In this document: positions 48,381-60,680 of the stretch, piece after piece
Layout: each line of letters begins with the position of its first letter
Numbering within the stretch: position 1 is the stretch's first letter
Assembly: GCA_013397695.1 (NCBI GenBank)
Contig: VYZI01000389.1
Coordinates: 369,909-433,908, forward strand
Direction of reading: 5' to 3'
DNA from: Centropus unirufus
Taxonomy: Eukaryota > Chordata > Aves > Cuculiformes > Centropidae
Length of the DNA stretch: 64,000 bases
Notes under the pieces: generated by a model
Databases searched by the model: none
The model's input: only the letters and a program-made list of their open reading frames with translations
What the model was told of the DNA's origin: nothing
Translations under genes and position numbers: made by a program

Positions 48381-51300
48381 CATCCGAGCATTCACAATCT
48401 TCCTTTTCTACATATTACCCTTTCATTTTCTTGCACTTGAAAAGCACATTGATGACTGTGCAAGAAACATACTCATAAGATCTCTCATGGTAATATCTCA
48501 AGGGGCAGAAATTAACAAATATTTTTTAAAATCTCCACGATCTTGGACCTCCCAAGAGTCAGAATTGACAAAATGTCTTACTGTAATGACAGTTTTAATT
48601 ATTAAATGTTTTGCCTTCAAAGAAGGGTGATCTTTTTGTTCACAGGTTGCATGGAATGTCAAGTGGACTTCTGTTCTGAAGAAGTTTTGCATTAAGAACT
48701 CAAGCCAAACTCTGTTCTCACTTCCCCAGAAGAGGTGTAGGTTGAAAACCATACAATATTAGATGTAGCAGGGTCCAACATCTTTTCCAGTCTATTTCTC
48801 TACATCTTACTTTTTTGGCTCTGCTGCATAGTGCAGGCAGTGATACAGGACCTAGCTGTCTAACTGCTAATTATCTTGGGTCTGGAAAGATCTATCAGTA
48901 ACGCAAGTATCAACTTTCTCTTTGCTCTAGCTATTGGGATAACCTGGTTGATGAGTTACCTCCATTGGGATGCAAGACTGTAGAAGTATTCAGGTGTTGC
49001 AGAAGCTTTGGACTGAAAGACATTTTATTTTAACTAGGAACATAGAAAAACACGTATATTGATAAAAGAATTATAGCTCTTCCCTTCCTCATGTCATTAC
49101 ACGTCCTGAATGCAACTTAATATCTCTTTTAAGAAAGACTCTCTTAAGAAGTGCAGGTTATTTAATCTTCACTCTCCACACATTTTATTTGAAACATGAA
49201 CATCTGAGTCACACTCCTTCCAACTGTATAGAGAACCTCTCTTTAATAATGTATTTCTTCTTAAGCTGTCTCAAAGCTAAGTCCTTCCAGTGCTCAGAGA
49301 CCATATCTGGGTGGAGCATGTCTTAATTATTTTTCTTCTAGCATCGGCCAGAATTCAAGCTTGAAAAGCCTTCTTGTGCAGGGATGTTCCACAAAAGTTA
49401 ATGCTCAGTAAAACTCGATGAACTCCATTCCATAAGCAGGCTTTTCCCCACCCTGTGTTACCTCATGTGAGGATGAGTGTAATACGAAGAAAAGCACAGC
49501 TGAAGTGGTAATAGAGATTTACAACATATGCAAAGTTCTCAGACAGCCTCTCTCCACCAAAGAAAAAAGATCTTGATATGCTTATGAATTTCCATCCTCT
49601 ACACAACCTGCTAATCCAAATCTTTGTATGATCATTTCAGATTTTGCTTGACACCTTCACTATGCACAAGGCAAAAGTTAACTGACTTCTACAGTTTTAT
49701 TCATTTGCTAGTTTGTACATCAGGACAAGAAGTACATTTTTTCTGAGCTTGTGGAGATCTGGTAAATGAAAGACCTGCCTCTTTGCTGCCTTGGTGAAGT
49801 GCTAGAGCTTTTCCAGCTTGGGATAGTGTAAATAGCTTGACAGCCACCATTTCTGCTGACACTCTGGGAGCAGAAGAAGTGGCCTCTGAACTAAACCCAG
49901 AAATTGCTGCAAGATGAGCTCATGCTCCCCAGGTAGAATTCTAATGAACACACTTTCTATGAGTATCAGACATCAGTGAAGAGATAAATGAAATGCTTAC
50001 CAACAAGATACCAGAAGGAAGAATGTTGAAATGGACTGGTGACTAACAACATTTTCTTTTGCCTTGCCACTTTTAGGGGACTGAACTCGGGCTTTGTTGG
50101 AGGTGTGCAAGTGCTTTCTCTATGTAAAGGAGATAAAGAACAGGGTTAGTGCTATAAAAGAACAAGTAATTAAACAACTCAGAGTGTTTTATGTAAGCAT
50201 TAAAGTTTTAAGTGCTACGTATTTGTAGGTCTTGTTATTCCTGGATATTCTTTCCAAATCTGTTGAGAGACATGAAGCAAATTTCTGGAAAGTTTCCTTA
50301 GATTTTCTTAAAGTAGACCAAACCTTGTTGTGTGTCTGCTCAGCTTCAGTTTCCCGAAGATCCTGTGCTGTAGAAACATGAAAGGTGACTGGATTCCAAG
50401 AACCTCTCATGTTTGTTTAAGGTTCGGGACTAACACACCCATCTGACTTGACTTAGGTTTTATTCATTTCTCCCTACATGTTACACCCCCTTCTTGCATT
50501 ACGCTCCTCATACAGGTCATCATTGCTTTTAAAATGAACATTTTTAAGGTACATAGAATGTGTTTTCATTTTCCGTTTTCTCCAGTGGTGCTCATCAGAC
50601 ATCAATTGAATATCTTGGCCCAGAGAAATTATGCAAGAAAACCCCAAAATGAGTAAGCTTAAGCCCACCCAGCAAGTGAGGACTCATATTGATCTCCTGC
50701 TGGTTTTAGTTGAAGTGAAATCTGATCCACAAAGTTAATTACAACTTGATTTGGTGACATAGGATTGTCAAAAAGCAAAGACAAAACTGTAGCTGTAGCT
50801 ACAGAATGAAGACTACAGGGATGGCTACCAACTACAGAAGTAGTCACATAACTGGTGTAGAAGGTCTGAGTATTGACTGTACTAGTACATCCAAGAATAT
50901 CTTGCAGAGTATGGGAAGAGTGTAAAGTTGTCAATAATGTCTTTTATGCCATTCATTCTCTGCTGCTGTGTCAGCAACAGGCATGTTAACAGAAATGCCA
51001 AGCACCAGAGTCTTGCTTGTGGCTGTATCTCAGTCATTCTTTATTATTCTACAGAAAATGAGAGATGTTACAGTAGGCCTTGGATTCACGGATATGCTAG
51101 TACATTTCGGGAATAATTATATATGCCATTTTCTGTAACGCTCCCCTACTTATACCTGTTGGTACGTGCAGAGTATATAGCTATAGGAGAGAATTAAGAT
51201 CCTAAATTTTAGTATTAGAAATCCAATATGTCAGCTGGACTCTCTTGGTCAAATCATTTCAACTCCTCAGTGCCTCAGATTTTCTATCTGGAAAAAGCAA

Positions 51301-51631
51301 AGATGCTTTTCCTCCTTTTTTTTATTTTTTTTTTCTTAGGAGGTTATGAACAGTGTCACTCAAACTAGAAACAAGAAGTGGAAGTGCTCTAAGTTCCATG
51401 TCAGATATCCAGGCCTGTGTTTCCATGAACACCTCGTACTGGTGGGCTCCTCTTCATATGGCTGTGATTTACATGGTGTTTCTTACTACCTCAACCAAAG
51501 AGTGAATACATTGTATGCTCCTCTCTGCTTTTTTAAATATTAGAGATGAGGGTAGTCCTAGCCTGCATTCAAGGTGTTTCCTTATGTGTATTTAACTTCT
51601 CCAGTTTGATCCTTGATGCAGCAAACAAAAT
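48381..51631. other. repeat-poor interval of 3.2 kb
   Basis: No gene or interspersed repeat recognised. A perfect 12-bp palindrome CTGTAGCTACAG is at 50793-50804. Confidence 0.45.
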
Positions 51632-51940
51632 TATCACAGTCATAGTATTACAGAGTCATAGAATGATTTACATTGGAAGGGACCATAAAGATCATCCAGT
51701 TTGAAAACCCCTGCCATGGGCATGGACACCTTCCATTAGATCAGGTTGCTCAAAGCCCCATCCAGCCTGGCCTTGAACACCTCCAGGGATGGGGAATCCA
51801 TATCCATGACTTCTGTTCCAATGCCTCACCAGCCTCACAGGAAGGCATATTTTCCTAATATCTAATCTAATTCTCCCTTCTTTCAGCGTAAAACTGTTAC
51901 CCCTCTTCCTATCAATGTAATCCCTGACAAAGACCCCTTG
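51632..51940 (-). mobile_element. CR1 LINE 3' fragment, antisense (about 310 bp)
   Basis: TATTACAGAGTCATAGAATG (octamer tail), GGGACCATAAAGATCATCCA, GACACCTTCCATTAGATCAG, AGCCTGGCCTTGAACACCTC, TTTCCTAATATCTAATCTAA and CCCTGACAAAGACCCCTTGG. Low divergence in the GACACCTTCC to CTCCAGGGATGGGG part suggests a comparatively young copy. Confidence 0.96.
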
Positions 51941-54705
51941 GAACTTTTAATATCTGTCAGATTAATGATTTGTTTAATTCACTCTGGTTTAAAGCATTTA
52001 ATTATAGACAGGGTTTTACAGTATCCCACCCATGTTGGAGTATTCTTCCCACAGCAGTTAAACAGCTATGCATGAGGCCAGAATTTCTTCAAACATCATC
52101 TCTAATTATCTTGTATGAGTTCTTTGTTGCCTAAAAGATCCTCTCTTATTCTTCCATTATTTTTCTACACCCGCTCCTCTTTTCCTGGCATATTGTGTGT
52201 GATGGATGCAGACCAGACCAGAACAGGAAGCCTCTTTTGCACGTCTCCAGACAGGCTCAACATACCCCTCCATCGTATTGCAAGAGGTTGGATCCCCTAC
52301 ACGGGTGTATGAATAGTGTTATTAAGGGAAGCACTATGTTGCTCTGACATACAATACAAAGAACCTTGGCACATCAGGAAGTGGAAAAGCAGTTTTGGCA
52401 CCAGCCTTGGTAAAAACATGTCACATTGCTGTCTGTAGCTCAGCCTCATACCCTCATACCCAGACAGTGAAGACCTGAAATCATATCTGTATTTGTCTGG
52501 GTAGAGCTTCAGGCATGAATGTGGATGAAATTACAAGCATGTATAACAAGCAACTACTTAGGACATACTCACTTCAATTTTTCTGTATTTCTTGGTACAT
52601 CATCTCTGCTGATTTCAAAGAAGGGATCTCCACCTTACAGCAATCCATACGAATGAAGTTAAAACTTTCAAAGTAGATGTTCATAATTTTAGAAATGGAA
52701 AGCTCTGTATTCAAAAGTTGCCACCCAGTAACTTCCCTCTGTCCTCAAGCACTTCATGTTCCTTAGAGGCCTTTGAAACAGTCTTGTGAAATAGGCTGAC
52801 CACATCTTTTTCTGACCAAAAAAAAAAAAAACATTTTCAAAGTGTTTGTGATAGGAATCTAGGATGTTTATACCAATGGTTGTGTATAAGCCTCACTAAA
52901 AATTTTGGAGAGGTAGAATCTATGCAAATAAGGCAAGACAGTCCTTTTTTAAAGTCAAAGTAAAGCTGGGTTTTGTTTAAACAACACTTATTGGCAGAAT
53001 TGTTTAATAGAAGTTATGTTTATCTATGTGTATTTGTCCATACATGTGAGTCTATCCTCATGCCAAATGTTATACCACCCTCCACCCAAGAAATTCCAAT
53101 CTTTTCATACTGCTCTCACTGTTCAGAATTTCTATTTGACTAACAGGCAACCTTATTACTTAGATTTAGTTGCGAAAAATACTAGTGAGGTAGTAAAAAT
53201 GAGTGACAAGTTGCTAACCACTCACTATGGCTTGAAAGACTGTTGGTGGTTTAGAGATGACAAGTTAGTTTTCTTTAATATAAGCTATAATTATCCATAC
53301 AAAAACCAGCTTTCAAAGCTGCATAATGGAGTTTCTTTCACTTTGACTTAAAAGAGTTTGATGGGAAATAATTACTCTTAGCAAAATTTCTATTTGAAGA
53401 AAATTTTTTATTGTTGAGTGTTTTGTTGGGGTTTTGGGATTTTGTTCTTTTTATTAAGCAACATGTATAAGAGTAAAATGTTTACTATTAGGCTGAAAAG
53501 TTCTGATTCATTTCAGTACGTTGTCAAAAAAGGGGACATTTTCAAATTTCCCACCTCACATATGTGGTGAGAAGCCGTTGCTTTTTCAGCTGAGAAGGTG
53601 AAGACTGGACCCTTATTCTGATAAAGCTATTTCATTTTTTTTGAGATGATCTTGTATTAAGCGACCATACTGTCAGGATCCCAAAATCATGTGTATTAGC
53701 AAGAAATACAGAAGCACTCAGGTGCTGTGTTCTTAACTGATCTGAGCCACGTGATGCAAACCAGTGGTCCACATGGAAGTAGGTAACTACAGTCCTCTTA
53801 TTTGCTTCTATGTGTCTCTACCTGTTCAAGAAAACTGATGTCTCAACTCGTATTTTACCTGAACATTTGGATAAGTCATGGAACCTCTGTAAGGCAGAGC
53901 TGAGCATAGTGTTCTGTACTTTGAAGAGCAGAGCGAGCATAGGCATAATGGTGAAAGATTCAGAATTTCTGGCCATGGGATTTATGTGATTATCTGGCGT
54001 TTGATACTTTTGAATATACCATCTGAATATATGACTCTTGAACTGATTTTATGAGAAGCCCTTCTAAATTTTCTGTAAAACACAGTGAAAGTCTGCAATG
54101 GGATAACACTAATTTATTTCTTTCTTTCTTACTCAACACAATGAACTCTGCATCAGAAGTTCCCCTGACCCAAGCAGACAGATGTCCATGAAGCTTTCCT
54201 TCCCATCAGAGCTGCTCCATATACAGGAGCAGCACAGTGATGAAAACTCCCCCTGCCTGAAGGGCAGAAACAAGTAGAATTTATAATCCATCATAAATAA
54301 TGCCCTGTTCATTTTGCTGGCTTACATGTGTTTTTCATCGCACAAGATTCATCGAATGGCACATTTCATGGTGTAGCTTCCCAGTCCAAGGGAAACCACT
54401 TTTAATGTAGTGTGTTAAATAAAGTGTTTCTCTGTCTCAGATTTCTCCTTCTTTCCAGTCCATGGCAGTTGGCATGAGCTGGGTACTAGAAGTCAGATGG
54501 GCAAAATCTGCACACGCTTTAATAAAACTTCTCTTAAGAGCTACTTCAGTGCTGTGAAGCCTCCAAATTAACCTTCTTTAAGACCTAGACTGTGGGGTAA
54601 AGTTTTTCTTTCTCCAAGTAAGAGAAATTGAGATTTAATTATCTAGGTTTTTTCCTCTGCAATCACCCTACTTTTTCTTATTTAACCACCTATTGACCCT
54701 ATTTA
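51941..54705. other. repeat-poor interval
   Basis: About 2.8 kb with no recognised gene. A run of 13 or so A lies at 52818-52832. The 111-codon frame at 53016-53351 has a fairly balanced composition but no ATG context, splice pattern or family that I can name. Confidence 0.45.
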
Positions 54706-54825
54706 TAATCATGAAAGGGTTTTAGTTGGAAGGATTTGATCAAGTTGCTCATAGCCATACAGCCTTGAATACTCCCAATGATGGAGCACCCAGAACTTCT
54801 CCATGCAACAATTCAAATCTCCCAG
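54706..54825 (-). mobile_element. decayed CR1 LINE fragment with internal deletions, antisense
   Basis: ATAATCATGAAAGGGTTTTA and GTTGGAAGG (3' end) jump to TTGATCAAGTTGCTCATAGC, then GCCTTGAATACTCCCAATGA and TGGAGCACC, then ATTCAAATCTCCC. The order is right for CR1 but two blocks are missing, so the copy has lost segments by deletion. Confidence 0.75.
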
Positions 54826-55829
54826 TTCTGGAAAATTAATATATTATTAGATTACTAAAACATTCCAGTCACACAAGCTGATCTTGACTTTAAACTGAGT
54901 CGAAAGCAAGTAAGGCTTGAGTCCAAACTTTGTGGTTTTATCTCTGGGCACAGGACACAGTTAGAACTGGTGAGATAAAAAAACCCCACCAACAAATAGA
55001 CAAAAAGTTCATGGCACTCATCACAATATTTCTCTGAATATCTTTATTTAAATATTCTTAAACTTGCAATGAAACTATTAATGGATTTTTGTTTTAAGTT
55101 AGAGCAACTCTGAAAGTTGTTTTCTTGCTTTGAAAGAAGAAAAAGAGTCACTGATTAAACCTATTCAGTGAGACACTCACCATCACACAGGAGTTATCAG
55201 TGTAAATAGACAAGACAAATGAAAGAAGTACCATTATTCCCATTAAAAAACTGCATTTTAGAAAAATTATCATCACTATCATAGGTATTGTGGACCTGAA
55301 CTAGGAACTCAAGTCTAACATAAAATGTCTGGGAACTTATCTATCGCTAAATTAATTCCTTTCTATATTAAAAAAAACATATTTCTGGGAGTAATTTAAA
55401 GTATCACCTGTACTGTTTCTCCCAGAATTATGTTCAGATTTGTTAGGCCAGTTCTATGGAATAAGAGAAGATACAAAGCACATATCTACATTCTTGGCAC
55501 AGTGCAGTAGCCTTCATGTATTTTATTTCTTCACGGCTCACACACAGTCACTGACATGTACACGTACATTCATATGTCTATGTGATAGGGACGATATGGT
55601 CGGCAACATGTTGAGTATGGTATCATAAGCTACAGCTTTGGAGCTTTCAGCTAAGTAATGAGAGAAACAGTTTCTAAACTTTAGTTAGCTCTGCAATATT
55701 AAGCAGTTGCAATTACAAAAGTTTAAAAAGTTTGTAATTTTAATAAATTCTCAGCAGTTATTATTCAACTGTAAATTAATCACAGTAGGACTTTCTTCCA
55801 TGATGTTTGTACAACACCTATCTAAAATA

Positions 55830-56110
55830 GACTATCCTGCTTAAGACCTGTAGGTCCAATTACAATACAAATAATGAGCTATTTGAACAATACCATTTGG
55901 CTTTTTCCTGGGGAGATGCCATGAGGAATAGCCACGTTTTATAAATCCCTTTGCGGTGTCAATCCTGGGCTCTTCTGAATGAGAAATGACAGCAAACTGC
56001 GTCACGTAAACCAAGGTGGTGCTTGGTTTCCACAGCCAGAATAGCCCCGTGATAACAAATAAAATAAGCACGGAGGTGTTATTGTATGAGTGCTCAATGC
56101 TCGTGTGTGG
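55830..56110. promoter_or_regulatory. candidate conserved noncoding element
   Basis: About 280 bp with around nine CpG (CACGTTTTA, TTTGCGG, GCGTCACGTAAAC, GCACGG, GCTCGTG), unusually many for this AT-rich setting. Clustered motifs include GTCCAATTACAATAC, ATAATGAG, TTGAACAATACC and GATAACAAATAAAAT. The minus strand is open for 76 codons (55841-56071), but the product matches no family I know. Conservation is inferred from texture, not shown. Confidence 0.3.
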
Positions 56111-57572
56111 CCATGGCCACCTTGGTAAGACTTTCCACTGCGTCTAACACTGGGATGTGTGTGGTTTCCTTGAATAATGGAGTGTTGGTGGAGTGAGGTG
56201 GTGATTAATTAATCTTGGGTGTGTCTTCAAAGGGAATGACTGTTCAAAGGAGAGACGAGCAGGGAGAGGGGAATGGAAGCTGAGAGAAGAAGAGCATAAG
56301 GGAAGCAGTTATGAAAGAGACAAGACTAAATTATCAGAATGTTCCTTTCTGGCCTCAAAACAGCATCTCTCTGGAACAGGAAGAAGCACAATGAAAGGCT
56401 ATTTAAAGAAATTTAGCTGATACTGTCACAAATCCTGGGAATTGTTTGATACTTCTCCCTTTATATCTTTGTTTAGTAGATAAACTATTGGTCAATGGTG
56501 ACCTAACTGGAAACCCTTGACAGTTGTTGTTATTAAGACAGCATTGAATACATGGAATACTCAGTATTCTGAGAACAGCTACTGGAAAAAGGAGAATGGT
56601 TTTCTTAGGGGAAAATATGAAAATAAAGAACCCATCAATGTTTCTTTCCCTTAAATGGACCTTTATGAAAATATTTTCTGATGAATAATTGAAGCTCAAG
56701 CCTACATTTGCCTTCCTGTCTTATGAGCTCAGTCGGTTCACATCATTCCTATAACAAAGAAAAAATCTTAGAGGAAGCACTTATCCCAGATGCATAAAAC
56801 ACATACCAGAGGGCGTGCCAAGAGAGTTATAATTTAATGGTTATGGGTCATTGGACGGAACCTTAGCTGCAATTTTCCTCTTTTACTGATAAAAATAAGA
56901 GATTCACCTAACGTAATTGCTCCAAGAAAGTTAAGTTTGGATGGGAGAAATCCAGTTGTACTTTCCAGGTGGCTTTTCTACAATTCCATAATTTAGGAGA
57001 CACAGGAAAAGTCAACTCAATTGAAAACGAGTCATGAAGAAATATTTCTGAGATTTTTTGGAAGAGATGAGAAAACTAGGATCTCAGCTCCTCTGTTTGG
57101 TTATCTAACTTCCATATGTTCTAGTGAAAATCCCACCCACTGAGCCTGCAGAGTTATGATGAGATTTTCTGACTAATCCTAGGAAAGCATGTACATGCTA
57201 TACCCCACCTATATCCAATGTCAATTAGATATAGTATTTCATTGAAAACCTCAGCTGACATCCACAGCTACACATATATATATATTCTACTGTCAATCAA
57301 CCGCTCACAGAATATTAGTATTAAAAAGAAAGCAAACTTTACAGGATGAATTGAAGTTACTTTGGTTAAAAAAAAAATAAAAAAATCAGGATTCTGGCTT
57401 CTTGGAGAGCCAGGTTCTTAAGAAGAAACCAAGGAGAACAGAACTCATGAGAAAAGTTTATCTGCAGTCACTGGAAGAGAAAAAATATCACCCAGCTGTA
57501 AAGCAGCAGTCTTTGCCTTACTTGACAGAACACTTAGTCACAAGAAATTAAAACTGGTGCTCCAGGAACTAT

Positions 57573-57690
57573 TTATTCTTTCTTTCTCTCTTAAAAAAAA
57601 ATAGAATAAAACAATATTTATCTCTATTCTTCTCTCTTCATCTTTATCTCTTTTCCTTGCTTTTTCTCTTTCTCCCTTGTTCTCTTTCAC
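57573..57690 (-). repeat. CT-rich low-complexity tract
   Basis: TCTTTCTTTCTCTC, then an A-run and TTATCTCTATTCTTCTCTCT and similar units up to about 57690. Probably simple sequence. The Lys/Arg/Glu-rich minus-strand frame over it is an artefact of composition. Confidence 0.8.
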
Positions 57691-58621
57691 AGTTCTTACA
57701 TCACAAAGTCTAATGAACTCCCTGCAGCTGTTTTTCCCACGAGTCAATAGCAAAATCTGTTTCAGGACCAGTGTTATTTATATGACCATCAGCCATGCAA
57801 GAAGCAAGAGGAGCACCTAAGACCCCATTTGCGAGATGGGCAGTCTAATATTTGAAATAACTGAGAGAGGGGAGAGAGGGCAGGGGACCCTTCATCTCTG
57901 ACACCTGGCCTGTCCATGTTAATTAATAATTCAAAGATAAAATTGAAGGCTATTAATACCCTTACAGCTCTTCATTATTGCAACTGGAAACTTGTGATAG
58001 TGGACTGGATCCTGAAGAAGCCAGCATGTCAGCTGTTTAAAAAAAAGTAAACATGAAAAACTGTGTGATTTTTCTGCAAACAAGTGTAAAGGTAGCAAAG
58101 AAGCAAATATTACACCGAGACATGAACCCCAGTGATGCATTTGTTTATTGTAGCAAAGCTATTTTCCCTAGAAGGCTGACTACAGAAACTGTCTTCCCAT
58201 AAAAAACACTTATTACGTACAGGGCTTGAAAATTCAGTTGCTAAAATTTCCACGGTACGTTTGTAACATGAAAAAATTAATAATTGCAATATAGGACCAC
58301 CCAAATATTCAATTGATTTAACATTAACACTCTTTGTCCACTGGGGCAAGGACTTTTCAGAGTGAACAAGTGAAAACAAGAATTTGAAATAAACAAAACC
58401 TATGACTTGGTAATACTCTGCCTTCTTTCATTATAAGCTTTTATTGTATTATAAAAATATAGTCCCTTAAACAGATTGACAATTAAATCCTAGAGCAATT
58501 AAATGATTCTCATATTCCTGCTGGGTTTTTTTATTATTTTTGCCATATGCTAATTCCTTGAAAAAAATATGTTTTTCTAAAAATTTAAGATCAACCAATC
58601 ACTATCAGTTCAAATGTTGGT

Positions 58622-58649
58622 GGGGTTTTTTGCAGGGGGGGTGGCGGGG
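58622..58649 (+). promoter_or_regulatory. possible G-quadruplex motif
   Basis: G-runs of 4, 7, 2 and 4 (58622-58625, 58635-58641, 58643-58644, 58646-58649). With the seven-G run split in two, four G-tracts are available, but the first loop is 9 nt, so stability would be lower than for the 28.58-kb motif. Confidence 0.35.
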
Positions 58650-59330
58650 TACGCCAGAGCAAGTACTATTTTGAAAAGATGATAGGGAAAATGTTTTGTT
58701 TGAAGTACTTGGTAACTGTAAACGTAATTGCCTAAGGGAGATTCATACTCAAGTTCTTCTTCAGCTGTGTCTGGGAAAGCAGGGATCTGGATGCAGGATT
58801 ACTCTTGTAATCAAACAATGTAATAACCATCAAAACTCATATTTAGGCTCTGTAGTTCCGTTAGCCTCTGTAATTACTCATGCAAAAACTCCAACAAGGA
58901 CAACTGGAATTAAAGAAAAATAAAGACCTTTCTCCAATTCAGCAGTTGAAGAAATAACATGGAAGACTGAAAAGTCTTCTCCAGGTTCATTCAGGTGGAT
59001 AAGGAATTCGGACGTCATCTCTTGTTCTTGGGAGTACCTTAATCACTTGGCTGTTTTAGGATCCATTGTTTTCTCTTCTCTGTCTCCTTCTCTCTGCTGC
59101 TCATCTTTTTTTTGATACATTTACTTTCCTTTAAGTAGCTCATTCTTCTTTCAAGCTAGCATGAAAATCTGTTCTCAGCTTTTCAGTACCTATTACAATA
59201 AATTATTAATGAATGGCCAGACTCTCAAAAGATCAGAAGACAAAAGCATTCCTGGATCTGAAGTTTTCTCGTCATTATTTCAGTTCTTATCTCTAAATTG
59301 TTTGTTTGTTGGCTACTCCTATCTTTCCAT

Positions 59331-59830
59331 AAAGGCCCTCATCTACTCGTTCTACCTGGTCTTGTGGCCTATAGGAGACCCTCACTGTAATGTCTCCTGT
59401 CTCTACCTTCCCTTAACCCTGACCCATAGAATGCTGATCATCTCCTTGTCCATCCCCAGGTGGAACTCCATGGCAGTTCGTCATTGATATAGAGGACAAC
59501 ACTCCTTCCTCATTTCCCACACCTGTCTTTCCTAAAGAGCTGGTATCCTTCCATTCTGACACTCCAATCATAGCATCCATCCCACCAAGTCTCCATGGTG
59601 CCAAGGGGATCATCGCCCTGCAAGTGTGCACATCTTGTTTGTTCCCCATACAATGTGTGTTCTTATAGAGGCACTTCAGTCGGGCGCCCAGTGAAGCTGT
59701 ATGACTGGCAAGACATCCTTTGTGTTTCACTTCAGGTACTCTCCTGCTAATCTGTGTTCCTTCCCCGGTGTCTGGGCATCTGCTGCTAGCACTGACATCA
59801 AACTGGGCTGGAGTTAGGTTCCCCTTTCCT
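59331..59830 (-). mobile_element. CR1 LINE ORF2 endonuclease N-terminal fragment, antisense
   Basis: Minus-strand translation (frame 59413-59835) reads GARLKCLYKNTHCMGNKQ near its middle. This equals the start of the CR1 endonuclease (QLKCLYTNA-type, MGNKQ). The frame then passes WRLGGMDAMIGVSEWKD, matching the ETWWDSSHDWSV region with the ETWW residues lost. Further left, 59331-59375 still encodes a YRPxDQ-like motif. The endonuclease catalytic sites are not intact. Neither the GDFN part nor the rest of ORF2 follows, so this is an isolated 5' piece of CR1. Confidence 0.82.
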
Positions 59831-60169
59831 GTCAAATTTAGTTTGAACAGTAGAGGAGTAAAACACAGTTTTCAATTTCATAAATAAATGGACAAGAATA
59901 TAAAGCAAATCATACTGTGGAAGAAGAAAGTTAAGTCCTGTAAAGAGGGAGAAGGCTGGCTGAATCACGGGAACTTAATTTGTTTCAAACACCAAGATGG
60001 CATGGGAAGGGGAATTCAGGCCAAGTTTCTATGGATGTGCAAAAAATAACCCAGATGCCCAGTAAGAGAAACTCAGAAAGACCAAGGAAAAAAAGAGGAC
60101 AAAAAGAAGTAAAAGTTGACATGTCAAACCAAACCAATGTCTTTCTATAGACAGTAATGAGTTTGTAGC
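59831..60169. other. spacer between two unrelated CR1 pieces
   Basis: No repeat recognised. The neighbouring CR1 fragments are on opposite strands, so they derive from separate insertions or from an inversion. Confidence 0.4.
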
Positions 60170-60680
60170 TGCAGAAGAAGCTGTAGCTGCCAATACATAC
60201 ATCGAATTTATTAGGGCTTTTAACACTGTCTCATATGACATTCTCAGAAATAAGCTAGGAAAACATAGCATAGATAGTACTACCATGGGTTAGACGCAAA
60301 ACTTGCTGGAAAACCACTGACAAAATAGGTACAAATGGAAATTATATTAAGTGGACTCTGCAAGGGAAAATTCTGACAATGAATAATGAGCCATGATGAT
60401 TCATCATTATTGTTAATAAGTCAGAGTGGAATATAAATACATTGGTTAAGATTTCACATAATACAAAGTCAGGACGAACCAACACAAAACTGTCATAATC
60501 TGGTAATTTATTCAGATGCAAACAAGATCATATTCAGGAAGGACCAATACAAGGTAGTGTGGAAGGTGAGGGTAAGCACTGGTACCAAATCTGAGAGGCT
60601 CACAAAGTGGTTACACAACATTTCTGCAGGAGAGTTTCTGGGTGTTCCGGTGAATCCTAATTAAGCGAGAACCAACTGTT
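60170..60680 (+). mobile_element. highly decayed CR1-like reverse transcriptase fragment
   Basis: At 60202-60270 the plus strand reads EFIRAFNTVSYDILRNKLGK, clearly related to the reverse-transcriptase motif DFSKAFDTVSHDIL of CR1-type LINEs. After stops, TNGNYIKWTLQG (about 60330-60365) resembles the VNGxxSxWxPVTSGVPQG part. A stretch near 60395-60475 resembles IFVNDLDxGIECTLSKFADDTK, with the catalytic Asp pair replaced by His-Asn. Many stops and substitutions mark an ancient, dead copy. It could be a CR1 relative outside the common avian subfamilies. Confidence 0.65.

Larger units (their letters stand above)
54826..59330. other. 4.5-kb repeat-poor block with candidate conserved sequence
   Basis: No CR1 between 54.83 and 59.33 kb. 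The block has several mixed-complexity stretches with retained CpG and clustered homeodomain, SOX and FOX-like motifs (55830-56110, 57895-58340). No coding gene is recognised. Pyrimidine-rich DNA lies at 57573-57690. Confidence 0.45.

Noticed and set aside
53016..53351. 111-codon plus-strand open frame with a fairly protein-like sequence
   Set aside because: No recognised family, no neighbouring exon-like frames, and the surroundings are AT-rich unique DNA. Conservation testing would be needed before calling it coding.
57538..57753. Lys/Arg/Glu-rich minus-strand frame resembling a basic coiled coil
   Set aside because: It is explained by translation of a CT-rich low-complexity tract.
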